DNA of 64,000 nt from Nocardioides oleivorans (GTDB lineage: Bacteria > Actinomycetota > Actinomycetes > Propionibacteriales > Nocardioidaceae). Each line of letters starts with the position of its first letter. Position 1 is the stretch's first letter. The stretch spans positions 3,100,001 to 3,164,000 of the forward strand of contig NZ_SDWT01000001.1 in assembly GCF_004137255.1 (NCBI RefSeq), in the 5' to 3' direction. The notes beneath the pieces were generated by a model. That model was given only the letters and a program-made list of their open reading frames with translations. It did not search any database and was not told the origin of the DNA. Made by a program: the position numbers and the translations under genes. This document shows, in pieces, positions 42,545 to 51,584 of this stretch.

Positions 42545-42598
42545 CGGACGAGGCCTGACGGACGAGGCCTGACGACGAGGCCTGACGACGAGGCTCAG
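42536..42598. repeat. Short tandem repeat at the MFS gene end
   Basis: Units of GGACGAGGCCTGAC (14 bp, 42546-42559 and 42560-42573), then a 13-bp unit and a partial one, start from the last codons and TGA of the MFS gene. Each unit repeats the in-frame-like TGA. It looks like slippage expansion of the gene's own 3' end. Confidence 0.75.
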
Positions 42599-42610
42599 TG
42601 GCGAGGCGGG

Positions 42611-43807
42611 TCAGGCCTGGCCGGTCTTCTCCATCAGCTCGGCGAACCAGGCCTGCGAGGGGTCGAACGGCTTGTGGCCGGCGATCCGCTCGAACTCGAT
42701 CGCGCGCAGCTCGTCGCCACGGTCCTCGTCGTGGCCGATGACGCCGGGCGTGCCCTCGAGGGCGCAGGCGACGGCGAGCTCGGCCATCTCGCGGATGAGC
42801 CGGAGGTCGCTGTCGTTGGCGGGCGCCGAGCGGGAGTAGTAGCCCGACTTCTGCACCATCTTCTTCTCCGCGCCGATGGCCTCGGAGAAGCGGTCGGCGA
42901 AGTAGCGGCCGGGGTTGATGGTGTCGATCTTGACGTGCCCGAACGGGTCGCGGCCGACCTCCTCGCCGGCGGCCTCGAGGTCGGCGACGATGTCGTCGAT
43001 GCCGGCACCCTCGGCGAGGAAGATGTTCACGCAGCCGACCTCGTCCATGACGGCGCGCAGGCGGGCGGCCTCCGCGGCGAGGTCGATGCTGCGCTCGGGG
43101 ACGTAGACGGCGTGGATCGCCCAGCGACGGGGGTCGAGGCCGATCCCGGGGAGCCACTGCTGCTCGCCGTGCCAGTCCATGTAGTCGCGCGCCGCGGCCG
43201 CGGTCAGCCAGCCGCTGGCCCGACCCATCACCTCGTGGACGATGAGCATCCGCGGGTTCGAGCCGTGCTCGGCGAGCACGTGCTGGGCGAAGCGCGAGGC
43301 CTCCTGGGCGGCCGTGATCGCGCCGAGGCTCTGGCGGATCGGCACGATGTCGTTGTCGATGGTCTTGGGCAGCCCGACCACGGTGAGCTCGGAGCCCAGG
43401 CCGCGGAGGTACGCCGCCAGGTCGGCCGCCGCGGTGTTCGTGTCGTCGCCGCCGATGGTGTGCAGCACGTCGACGCCGTCGGCCTGCAGGCGCCGGGCAG
43501 CGACCTCGAGCGCGGTCTCGCCCTCGCCGATCAGGCCGCGCCGGCGGCAGTCCTCGTCGTTGGTGAGCTTCACCCGGCTGTTGCCGATCGGGCTCCCGCC
43601 GAAGCGGTGCAGCACGGCGGCGCCGGCCCGTTCCTCGGACCCGATGACGAGGCTGTTGCCGGTCAGCAGGCCGTGGTAGCCGTGCCGGTAGGCGATCAGC
43701 TCGATGTCGGGGTCGGTGGCGTCGTAGGTCTCGATCAGGGCCCCGACGGCGGAGGAGAGGCACGGGGCGTAGCCACCGGCCGTCAGGAGCGCAACACGCT
43801 TCGGCAT
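42611..43807 (-). CDS. pfp: PPi-dependent 6-phosphofructokinase
   Basis: A 398-residue phosphofructokinase. GGDDTNTAAADLA has Asp in place of the Gly of ATP enzymes, and PKTIDNDI has the Lys. Both are marks of the pyrophosphate-using type, as found in actinobacteria. It catalyses reversible fructose-6-phosphate phosphorylation with PPi. The substrate-binding region is HEVMGRASGWLTAAAA. Start ATG with TACTGT 7 nt upstream. It is divergent from the APC permease. Confidence 0.93.
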   Translation of the reverse strand: MPKRVALLTAGGYAPCLSSAVGALIETYDATDPDIELIAYRHGYHGLLTGNSLVIGSEERAGAAVLHRFGGSPIGNSRVKLTNDEDCRRRGLIGEGETALEVAARRLQADGVDVLHTIGGDDTNTAAADLAAYLRGLGSELTVVGLPKTIDNDIVPIRQSLGAITAAQEASRFAQHVLAEHGSNPRMLIVHEVMGRASGWLTAAAARDYMDWHGEQQWLPGIGLDPRRWAIHAVYVPERSIDLAAEAARLRAVMDEVGCVNIFLAEGAGIDDIVADLEAAGEEVGRDPFGHVKIDTINPGRYFADRFSEAIGAEKKMVQKSGYYSRSAPANDSDLRLIREMAELAVACALEGTPGVIGHDEDRGDELRAIEFERIAGHKPFDPSQAWFAELMEKTGQA

Positions 43808-43814
43808 GGTCAGA

Positions 43815-43820
43815 ACAGTA
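43815..43820 (-). promoter_or_regulatory. -10 box TACTGT, leaderless
   Basis: TACTGT on the minus strand lies 7 nt before the pfp ATG at 43807. Confidence 0.6.
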
Positions 43821-43923
43821 GTGATGAACGATCCAATGCCGGAAGGCCGTCCGTCCGTGGACGCACGTCGGTGCCCGCCACCCGCGCTAGGCCCACGGGA
43901 AGGACAGAGGTTGCCCTGTCCCG

Positions 43924-43965
43924 CCCTGTCGCGACAGGGTGTGGCATCACCGTGCCCGGGCACGG
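43924..43965. promoter_or_regulatory. Twin palindromes upstream of the APC permease
   Basis: CCCTGTCGCGACAGGG (43924-43939) and CCGTGCCCGGGCACGG (43950-43965) are two perfect 16-bp palindromes 26 bp apart centre to centre, just upstream of the permease start at 43985. They are candidate regulator sites, or mRNA hairpins if transcribed. No clear -10 stands out. Confidence 0.4.
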
Positions 43966-43984
43966 ACCGACGACGGGAGTCACG

Positions 43985-45433
43985 ATGAGCGCCACCGAAG
44001 CCACGCAGGAAGACGTCAACGGGCCGGAGGACGCGGACCTCAAGCGGGTCCTGGGGCCCAAGCTGCTGCTGCTCTTCATCGTCGGCGACATCCTCGGTGC
44101 GGGCGTCTACGCCGTCACCGGCAAGCTCGCCGGCCAGGTCGGGGGCATCGCGTGGCTGCCGTTCCTCGTCGCGTTCGCGGTCGCCACCGTGACCGCGTTC
44201 AGCTACCTCGAGCTGGTCACGAAGTACCCCCAGGCAGCCGGGGCGGCGCTCTACACGCACAAGGCCTTCGGCATCCACTTCGTCACGTTCCTCGTGGCCT
44301 TCACCGTGGTGTGCTCCGGCATCACCAGCGCCTCGACGTCGTCGAACCTGCTCGCCGCGAACCTGCTGATCGGCTTCGGCAACGACGACCCGAGCTCGGG
44401 CGCCACGCTCTTCACGGCCCTCGCCTTCATGCTCGTCCTCGCCGCGATCAACCTGCGCGGCGTCGGCGAGAGCGTGAAGTTCAACGTGCTCCTGACGATC
44501 GTCGAGATGACCGCCCTCGCCATCGTCATCGGCATCGGCTTCTTCGTCATCGCCAGCGGCGACGGCGACCTCAGCCGGATCACCGTGTTCGAGAGCCCCG
44601 ACGACAAGGGCCTCTTCATGGCGGTCACCATCGCCACGGCCATCGCGTTCTTCTCGATGGTCGGCTTCGAGGACTCGGTCAACATGGTCGAGGAGACCAA
44701 GGACCCGATGAAGATCTTCCCGCGCACGATGCTGACCGGCCTCGGCATCGCGGTCGTGATCTACATGCTCGTGGCGATCTCGGTCGTCGCCGTCATCCCC
44801 GCCGGACAGATCGCCGAGCCCACCAACGCCGAGGCCGGCATCCTGCTCGACGTGGTGAAGATCGGCGCGCCCGACCTGCCCATCGACACGCTCTTCCCGT
44901 TCCTCACCGTCTTCGCCGTCGCCAACACCGCCCTGATCAACATGCTGATGGCGAGCCGCCTCATCTACGGCATGGCCCAGCAGGACGTCCTGCCGCGCTC
45001 GCTCGGCAAGGTCCTGCCGGGTCGCCGCTCGCCGTGGACCGCGATCCTGTTCACCACCCTCCTCGCCCTCGCCCTGATCAGCGTGGTCACGCTCGACTCG
45101 GAGTCGTCGGTGGTCTCGGCGCTGTCCGGCACGACCGCGCTGCTGCTCCTCGCGGTCTTCACGATCGTCAACGTCGCCTGCCTGGTCCTGCGCCGCGACG
45201 CCACTCCCGACGGCGCCTTCCGGGCACCCGCGGGGCTCCCCGTCGTCGGCGCCCTGCTCTGCGCCTACCTGCTCGGTCCGTGGGCACGCCTCGAGGCCGA
45301 CATGGTGCAGTACAAGATCGCCGGTGGGCTGCTCGCCGTCGGTGTCGTGCTCTGGGCCCTCACGTGGCTGACCAACCGCGGGGTCCGGGCCAAGAAGACC
45401 GGCTTCCGCGACATCGACCACCTCGAGGACTGA
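43985..45433 (+). CDS. APC-family amino acid permease
   Basis: A 482-residue permease with about twelve membrane segments. The first helix carries the APC GDILGAGVYAV motif near residue 33, followed by YLELVTKYPQAAGAALYTHKAFG. No substrate is readable. ATG at 43985 has GGGAG 8 nt upstream. A strong hairpin terminator follows at 45453-45489. Confidence 0.87.
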   Translation: MSATEATQEDVNGPEDADLKRVLGPKLLLLFIVGDILGAGVYAVTGKLAGQVGGIAWLPFLVAFAVATVTAFSYLELVTKYPQAAGAALYTHKAFGIHFVTFLVAFTVVCSGITSASTSSNLLAANLLIGFGNDDPSSGATLFTALAFMLVLAAINLRGVGESVKFNVLLTIVEMTALAIVIGIGFFVIASGDGDLSRITVFESPDDKGLFMAVTIATAIAFFSMVGFEDSVNMVEETKDPMKIFPRTMLTGLGIAVVIYMLVAISVVAVIPAGQIAEPTNAEAGILLDVVKIGAPDLPIDTLFPFLTVFAVANTALINMLMASRLIYGMAQQDVLPRSLGKVLPGRRSPWTAILFTTLLALALISVVTLDSESSVVSALSGTTALLLLAVFTIVNVACLVLRRDATPDGAFRAPAGLPVVGALLCAYLLGPWARLEADMVQYKIAGGLLAVGVVLWALTWLTNRGVRAKKTGFRDIDHLED

Positions 45434-45452
45434 ACCGGACGCGTCGAGCGAC

Positions 45453-45489
45453 ACGGCGGGGCCTACCCCAGGTGGGGTAGGTCCGCCGT
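45453..45489 (+). terminator. Terminator after the APC permease
   Basis: ACGGCGG (45453-45459) pairs with CCGCCGT (45483-45489) and CCTACCCC (45462-45469) pairs with GGGGTAGG (45474-45481), an extended stem of about 15 bp. It ends 2 bp before the TACGGT box of the next gene. Confidence 0.75.
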
Positions 45490-45490
45490 C

Positions 45491-45496
45491 TACGGT
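45491..45496 (+). promoter_or_regulatory. -10 box TACGGT, leaderless
   Basis: TACGGT lies 7 nt before the GTG at 45504 and directly follows the terminator. Confidence 0.6.
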
Positions 45497-45503
45497 GGGG
45501 CGA

Positions 45504-46883
45504 GTGACACGACGACCCATCGGCAGACCTTCGGGCCCGCTCCTGGCGCTGCTGATCGCCTCGGTGCTCGGCTGCTCGTCGGTCACCCCGCCGTCCCCGT
45601 CGGCCAGCGCGACCCCCGGCGGCGACCTTCCCCCGCCGACGCTGACCGAGGCGCCCGCGACGTCCGACCCGGCGACCGACCTCGAGCGTCGCGGCCCGCG
45701 CGACCGTCCGCCCGTGCCGGCGGCCCCCGAGGTTCCCGGGGCCTACCGCTTCGTCTCGGCGCCCGACTTCCTCAACCAGGACGTCGCCGACCTCACCGCC
45801 GACGGGCGGAAGTCCTACATCGTGGAGAAGACCGGGCAGGTGGCCAACTCCACCAACCCGGAGTACGACGCCGCCCTCGACCACGTGATCGGCGAGATGG
45901 CCTCGCACGGCACCGACGACGTGCTCGTGGCGGGCGACCTCGTCGAGGGCCGGTGGGGTCGCGACGACGCGAGGACCGGGGTGTTCGGGCCGGTGCGGAC
46001 GCAGGCCCAGCGCATGCGGGCGTGGCGCCGGGCGGCGGAGGTCTACTACCCGGCCTACCGCCAGCGGTTCCGCGACCACGGCCTGTCGACGTACACCGCC
46101 GTGGGCGACCACGAGATCGGCGACGACTCGTGGTCCAGCCGCCGGCGCGACCCGTGGATCGACTTCAAGCGCCGCCACGTCCCCCAGTTCAAGAAGATCT
46201 ACGCCGAGCAGATGCTGACCCGCGCCGACGGGAAGCGCCGCTTCACCGACCGGCCCCGGCGCGGACCCGCGCAGGACACGGCGTACGCCGTCCGCCTCGA
46301 CGCCCACGTCCTCCTGGTGACCATCGACGTCTTCCAGCGTCGCGGGGGAGACGTGCACGTCTCGGTCGACCCGGCCCAGCTCAGGTGGTTCAAGGGCGTG
46401 CTGCGCAGGGCGAAGCAGGACGGCGTGCCGTGGGTGATGGTGCAGGGCCACACGCCGATGACGGGCAAGGTCCGCACCCGCAACTCCAGCCACCTCGTCT
46501 ACGAGAAGGGCACCCGCTCCGACCTGTGGAAGGCGATGGTCGAGGGCGGCGTCGACGTCTACCTGAGCGGTGAGGTCCACGACCAGACCGTCCACCAGCG
46601 CGACGGGATCCTCGAGGTCTCGCACGGCTCGCTGTTCTACCGCGGGGAGGCGTCCTACGTCGTGGGGCAGGCGAGCGCCGACCGGCTGGTCCTGGAGAAC
46701 CACCAGTTCCGCGGCGAGGTCGGTTTCGAGGACCGGCTCTGGACCACCTCGCGAGAGGGCGCGCCCGGCCACATCAGCTACCCCTACCCCTCGATCGTCA
46801 CCGGGACGCTCGAGGCGAGCCGCACGCCGTCCGGCGGCCTCCGGATCGACGAGGCCGACGGGATCCTCACCCCCGGCCTGTGA
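45504..46883 (+). CDS. Secreted metallophosphoesterase lipoprotein
   Basis: A 459-residue calcineurin-like phosphoesterase. The signal peptide ends in a lipobox-like ASVLGC near residue 24. The metal-binding blocks are present in order: VAGDLVEG, VGDHEIGDD, MVQGHTPMTG and LSGEVHDQ, though the usual first DxH (DTH) is not clear. A Ser/Pro-rich linker separates the lipobox from the domain. It likely acts outside the membrane on a phosphorylated substrate. Start GTG at 45504, not 45495, because of the -10 box. Confidence 0.8.
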   Translation: MTRRPIGRPSGPLLALLIASVLGCSSVTPPSPSASATPGGDLPPPTLTEAPATSDPATDLERRGPRDRPPVPAAPEVPGAYRFVSAPDFLNQDVADLTADGRKSYIVEKTGQVANSTNPEYDAALDHVIGEMASHGTDDVLVAGDLVEGRWGRDDARTGVFGPVRTQAQRMRAWRRAAEVYYPAYRQRFRDHGLSTYTAVGDHEIGDDSWSSRRRDPWIDFKRRHVPQFKKIYAEQMLTRADGKRRFTDRPRRGPAQDTAYAVRLDAHVLLVTIDVFQRRGGDVHVSVDPAQLRWFKGVLRRAKQDGVPWVMVQGHTPMTGKVRTRNSSHLVYEKGTRSDLWKAMVEGGVDVYLSGEVHDQTVHQRDGILEVSHGSLFYRGEASYVVGQASADRLVLENHQFRGEVGFEDRLWTTSREGAPGHISYPYPSIVTGTLEASRTPSGGLRIDEADGILTPGL

Positions 46884-46928
46884 CGACCACCGCTCGGTCA
46901 CGGTTCGGGTGGGCAGACCCGCTCGCCG

Positions 46929-46934
46929 TACCCT
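46929..46934 (+). promoter_or_regulatory. -10 box TACCCT, leaderless
   Basis: TACCCT lies 6 nt before the GTG at 46941, giving aroG its own leaderless promoter. Confidence 0.6.
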
Positions 46935-46940
46935 TGTGGG

Positions 46941-48278
46941 GTGAGTGCCATCCCCACCCTCGAGCAGCTGCACGCCCTCGACCCGAAGCAGCAGCCGACC
47001 TACCCCGACGCGGGGGCGGTCGACACCGCTGTGGCTCGTCTCAGGACTGCGCCGCCGCTCGTCTTCGCGGGCGAGTGCGACGACCTCACCGAGAAGATCG
47101 CGGCGGTCAGCCGCGGCGAGGCGTTCCTGCTCCAGGGCGGTGACTGTGCCGAGACCTTCGCCGGCGTCACCGCCGACAACGTCCGCAACAAGCTGCGCGT
47201 CCTGCTGCAGATGGCGGTCGTCCTGACGTACGCCGCCTCGGTGCCGGTGGTGAAGCTCGGCCGCCTCGCCGGCCAGTACGCCAAGCCCCGCAGCTCCGAC
47301 ATGGAGACCCGCGACGGCGTGACCCTCCCGGCCTACCGCGGCGACGCCGTCAACGGCTACGACTTCACCCCCGAGGCACGCATCCCCGACCCGCAGCGGC
47401 TGGTCGAGGTCTACAACAACTCGGCGGCGACGCTCAACCTGGTCCGCGCGTTCGTCACCGGCGGCTACGCCGACCTGCGCCAGGTCCACACATGGAACAC
47501 CGACTTCGTGCAGAACTCGCCCTTCGGCCAGCGCTACGAGGCGGTGGCCGACGAGATCGAGCGCGCACTGACCTTCATGCAGGCGATCGGCGCCGACCCC
47601 GACGAGTTCCACCGCGTCGACTTCCACTCCAGCCACGAGGCGCTGCTGCTGGAGTACGAGCAGTCCCTCACGCGCATCGACTCGCGCACGGACGCTCCCT
47701 ACAACGTCTCGGCGCACTTCGTGTGGATCGGCGAGCGCACCCGTCAGCTCGACGGCGCCCACGTCGAGCTGCTGTCGAGGATCAGGAACCCGATCGGCAT
47801 CAAGCTCGGCCCGACGACCACGCCGGACGACGCCCTGGCCTACGCCGCGCGCCTGAACCCCGACAACACCCCGGGCCGGCTCACCTTCATCACCCGCTTC
47901 GGCGCGGGCAAGATCCGCGACGGCCTGCCGGCCCTCGTGGAGAAGGTCACGGCCGAGGGGCTCAACGTGGCGTGGGTCTGCGACCCGATGCACGGCAACA
48001 CCTTCGAGGCGTCCTCGGGCTACAAGACCCGCCGCTTCGACGACGTCATCGACGAGGTCCAGGGCTTCTTCGACGTGCACCGCAGCCTCGGCACCTGGCC
48101 CGGAGGCGTCCACGTCGAGCTGACCGGTGACGACGTCACCGAGTGCGTCGGCGGCGGCGAGGAGATCGACGAGGCCGGCCTGGCCAACCGCTACGAGTCC
48201 GTCTGCGACCCCCGCCTCAACCGGGTCCAGTCCCTCGAGCTCTCCTTCCTCGTCGCCGAGATGCTGCGGAAGGCCTGA
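46941..48278 (+). CDS. aroG: Class II DAHP synthase (shikimate pathway)
   Basis: A 445-residue class II 3-deoxy-D-arabino-heptulosonate-7-phosphate synthase. Landmarks in order: LLQGGDCAETF (metal-binding Cys), KPRSSDMETRDGVTLPAYRGD, DFHSSHEALLLEYE, GPTTTPDD, VWVCDPMHGN-like block VAWVCDPMHGNT and DPRLN. It joins phosphoenolpyruvate and erythrose-4-phosphate, the first step to aromatic amino acids. In M. tuberculosis the homologue (Rv2178c) is also close to the kinase gene found here at 51.6 kb. Confidence 0.96.
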   Translation: MSAIPTLEQLHALDPKQQPTYPDAGAVDTAVARLRTAPPLVFAGECDDLTEKIAAVSRGEAFLLQGGDCAETFAGVTADNVRNKLRVLLQMAVVLTYAASVPVVKLGRLAGQYAKPRSSDMETRDGVTLPAYRGDAVNGYDFTPEARIPDPQRLVEVYNNSAATLNLVRAFVTGGYADLRQVHTWNTDFVQNSPFGQRYEAVADEIERALTFMQAIGADPDEFHRVDFHSSHEALLLEYEQSLTRIDSRTDAPYNVSAHFVWIGERTRQLDGAHVELLSRIRNPIGIKLGPTTTPDDALAYAARLNPDNTPGRLTFITRFGAGKIRDGLPALVEKVTAEGLNVAWVCDPMHGNTFEASSGYKTRRFDDVIDEVQGFFDVHRSLGTWPGGVHVELTGDDVTECVGGGEEIDEAGLANRYESVCDPRLNRVQSLELSFLVAEMLRKA

Positions 48279-48317
48279 GGCAGCGACCGCGAGCGTGCGA
48301 GCGGGCGCGTGGCCGAA

Positions 48318-48334
48318 GGGGCTGAGCAAGCCCC
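48318..48334 (+). terminator. Possible terminator after aroG
   Basis: GGGGCT-GAGCA-AGCCCC is a 6-bp stem 40 bp after the aroG stop with no U-tract. It is modest and may be part of a larger Nocardioides-style intergenic repeat; the rest of this 158-bp gap shows nothing clear. Confidence 0.4.
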
Positions 48335-48436
48335 GACCGGGTGAGCTCGCGAACCCGGCCGACGGGCGTGTCGAAGCACGGCTGCCGAAGGCACACCGCC
48401 CGTCCGTAGGTCGACGGCCACTGGTTGGATGGTCGG

Positions 48437-49415
<979 letters not shown>

Positions 49416-49438
<23 letters not shown>

Positions 49439-50597
49439 CCGAGACCTCGCTGATCGCGGTGTAGTCGCGCCCGAGGTTGCCGGTACCGGGCGGCGTCACC
49501 GAGTCCAAGGTGATCGTCACGGTCCTCGTCTCGACCGGCGGCACCTTGAGCATCTGCAGGCCGGGTCGCTCGGCGAAGGTCTGGGCGAGGGTGCTGCCGT
49601 CGTCGAAGGTCCAGGTGACCGCGAGGATCCGGCGGTTGTTGGGGTACCAGTCGACGCCCTCGACCTGCTTGGAGTAGCCGTTGACCAGGCCGACCCGGTA
49701 GACGACGCCGGGCTCGGTGAGCGCGACCGTGATGGTCTCGCCGGTGGCGTCGCCCTCGGTGCGCCACGCGGTGCTCGGGTTGCCGTCGCCCATCTGGGAC
49801 GCGTCGTAGGCGACCGTCGTGCCGTCGAAGTCCTGGGTCGGCGGCGCGGTGTCCGGCACGACGAAGGTCGCCCCGGTGGCCAGCTGGATCCGCGGGCCGG
49901 TGCCGGTGGGTCCCTCGTTCGATGCCGGGGCCGTCTCCTCGGAGCCGGGGTCGGGCTCCGAGGTGCCCGAGGGGTCGACCGAGGCCGAGTCCGTGCTGCC
50001 GGGGTCGGCCGCGACGTCCTCGTCGTCGGTGGCGAAGACCTGCAGGAGCACGAGCACGAGGCCCACGAGCAGGGCGGCACCCGCGACCCACGCGATCCAG
50101 GCGCGCCCGTGCACGGGGTAGTCGGGTTCGAGGCCGTCGACCTCCTCGTAGGGCAGCAGCTCCTCGTCCGGGTCCCAGGCCGTACGACGACCGGGCGGGC
50201 GCTCGCGCGTGGCCCTCTCCGGGCGCGCGGGCCGCTTCGGGCGCCCGGGCAGCTTCGGCAGCGACGGCCTCCGCGTCGGGGTGGCGGGGGTCGTGGCTGC
50301 CGGGGGCGTGACGGGTGCGGCGACGGGGTCGGCTGCTTGCGCGGGCGGCGCGACCGGCCGTGCCGGCATCGGCCGCACGGGCGGGGGCACGGGCGGGGGC
50401 ACGGGCGCGGGAGTCGGTGCCGGCTCGGCTGTCGGCCGGGGGCTGGGCTCGGGCGTGGGCTCGGGCGTGGGCTCGGGCCTGGGTTCGGGCGCGGGTTCGG
50501 GCGGGGGCGTCGGGGCCGGGGCGCCGACGGGGTGTCCGCAGTTGAGGCAGAACCGACCCACGCCGAGCTCGGCTCCGCACGCCACGCACCTGTCCAC
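49416..50597 (-). CDS. Zinc-ribbon, Pro-rich membrane protein with discoidin-like tail
   Basis: A 393-residue protein in four parts. The N-terminus has a CVACG/CLNCG zinc ribbon at residues ~4-21. Residues ~25-110 are Pro/Ala-rich with repeated PEPTPEP-like units. One helix near residue 180 follows. The C-terminal ~150 residues resemble an NADase-type/discoidin-like glycan-binding domain ([20 protein letters not shown]). The N-terminus is cytosolic and the binding domain outside, so it may link a cytosolic event to the wall. GTG set by TATCGT 6 nt upstream. Confidence 0.75.
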
Positions 50598-50603
50598 AGC
50601 CAC

Positions 50604-50609
50604 ACGATA
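50604..50609 (-). promoter_or_regulatory. -10 box TATCGT, leaderless
   Basis: TATCGT on the minus strand lies 6 nt before the GTG at 50597. It sets the start just before the zinc ribbon. Confidence 0.6.
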
Positions 50610-50667
50610 AGGGGCGTCGCCGACGACGCGTGGACGTCCCGGCACGAGGAGTCCGCCGGGCGGGGCC

Positions 50668-51567
50668 TCAGACGGCGATGTGCGGGACCTCGCCCTCGAC
50701 CACGCGGCGCGGTGCGAGCTCGACGGTGAGCATGGCGACGAGCACCATCGCGCCGCCGACCAGCAGCCGCGCGGTGAGGTTCTCACCGCCCAGCCAGACC
50801 GCGAAGAACGAGGCGAAGACCGGCTCCATGCTCATGATGATCGCGCTGCGCGTCGGTGGCAGGTGGGCCTGGGCCCAGGTCTGGCCGAGCAGGCCCAGCG
50901 CACCGACGATCACGGCCATGTAGAGCACCGACACCCAGTCGGAGGTCCGGTCGGGGAGCACGATCCCGTCGGGCGCGGTGGCCGTCGTGCAGACCACCGC
51001 GATGACGATCACCTGCAGCGTCGTCATGCCGATCGCGTCCTGCGCGCTCGACCAGGCGCCGAGACCCACGATGTGGAGGGCGTAGAGCACCGCCGAGGCC
51101 AGCGTGATCAGCTCGCCGTAGCCGATGCTGAGGCCGTTGAGCGCGAGGACCCCGAGGCCGACCGTCGCGAGCGCCACGGCCGCCCACGTGACCGGCGGGA
51201 TCGCGGTGCGCAGGATCATCGCGGCCAGCAGCGGCGTGCAGACGACGTACAGCCCGGTCACGAAGCCGCTGATGCTGGCCGGCGTGTGCGCGAGGCCGGC
51301 GGTCTGGAGGATCTGCGCGACGCCGTAGAGCAGGCCGAGGACGGCCGCGTGGCGGCGGACGGCGGGGGACAGGCGCCCGATCGCCCTCGGTGCGACGACC
51401 AGCAGCGCGAGCGAGGCGATGGCGAACCGGACGGCGAGGAAGTCGAGCGTCGGGACCCGGTCCAGCATGTCCTTGATCAGGAAGAACGTGCTGCCCCAGC
51501 AGGCCGCCAGCGCGAGGAGCGCCAGGGCCGCGAGCAGGGTCGTACGTCGGGTCTGCTCGGGTGTCAC
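50668..51567 (-). CDS. EamA/DMT-family transporter
   Basis: A 299-residue protein with ten membrane helices in two EamA repeats. The first repeat holds LALAACWGSTFFLIKDML, the second starts GYGELITLASAVLYALHIVGLG. DMT proteins usually export metabolites; the substrate here is unknown. GTG start with TAGCGT 6 nt upstream. It is next to, and in the same direction as, the PASTA kinase, which lies upstream of it on the minus strand. Confidence 0.85.
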   Translation of the reverse strand: MTPEQTRRTTLLAALALLALAACWGSTFFLIKDMLDRVPTLDFLAVRFAIASLALLVVAPRAIGRLSPAVRRHAAVLGLLYGVAQILQTAGLAHTPASISGFVTGLYVVCTPLLAAMILRTAIPPVTWAAVALATVGLGVLALNGLSIGYGELITLASAVLYALHIVGLGAWSSAQDAIGMTTLQVIVIAVVCTTATAPDGIVLPDRTSDWVSVLYMAVIVGALGLLGQTWAQAHLPPTRSAIIMSMEPVFASFFAVWLGGENLTARLLVGGAMVLVAMLTVELAPRRVVEGEVPHIAV

Positions 51568-51573
51568 GGAGGA

Positions 51574-51579
51574 ACGCTA
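51574..51579 (-). promoter_or_regulatory. -10 box TAGCGT, leaderless
   Basis: TAGCGT on the minus strand, 6 nt before the GTG at 51567. It lies in the 17-bp gap after the PASTA kinase stop. Confidence 0.6.
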
Positions 51580-51584
51580 CGGCG

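Noticed and set aside
45360..48329. A 989-codon open frame on the minus strand opposite the phosphoesterase and aroG genes
   Set aside because: It is the antisense shadow of two well-supported genes; its composition is the reversed GC-rich codon pattern and no domain is visible.
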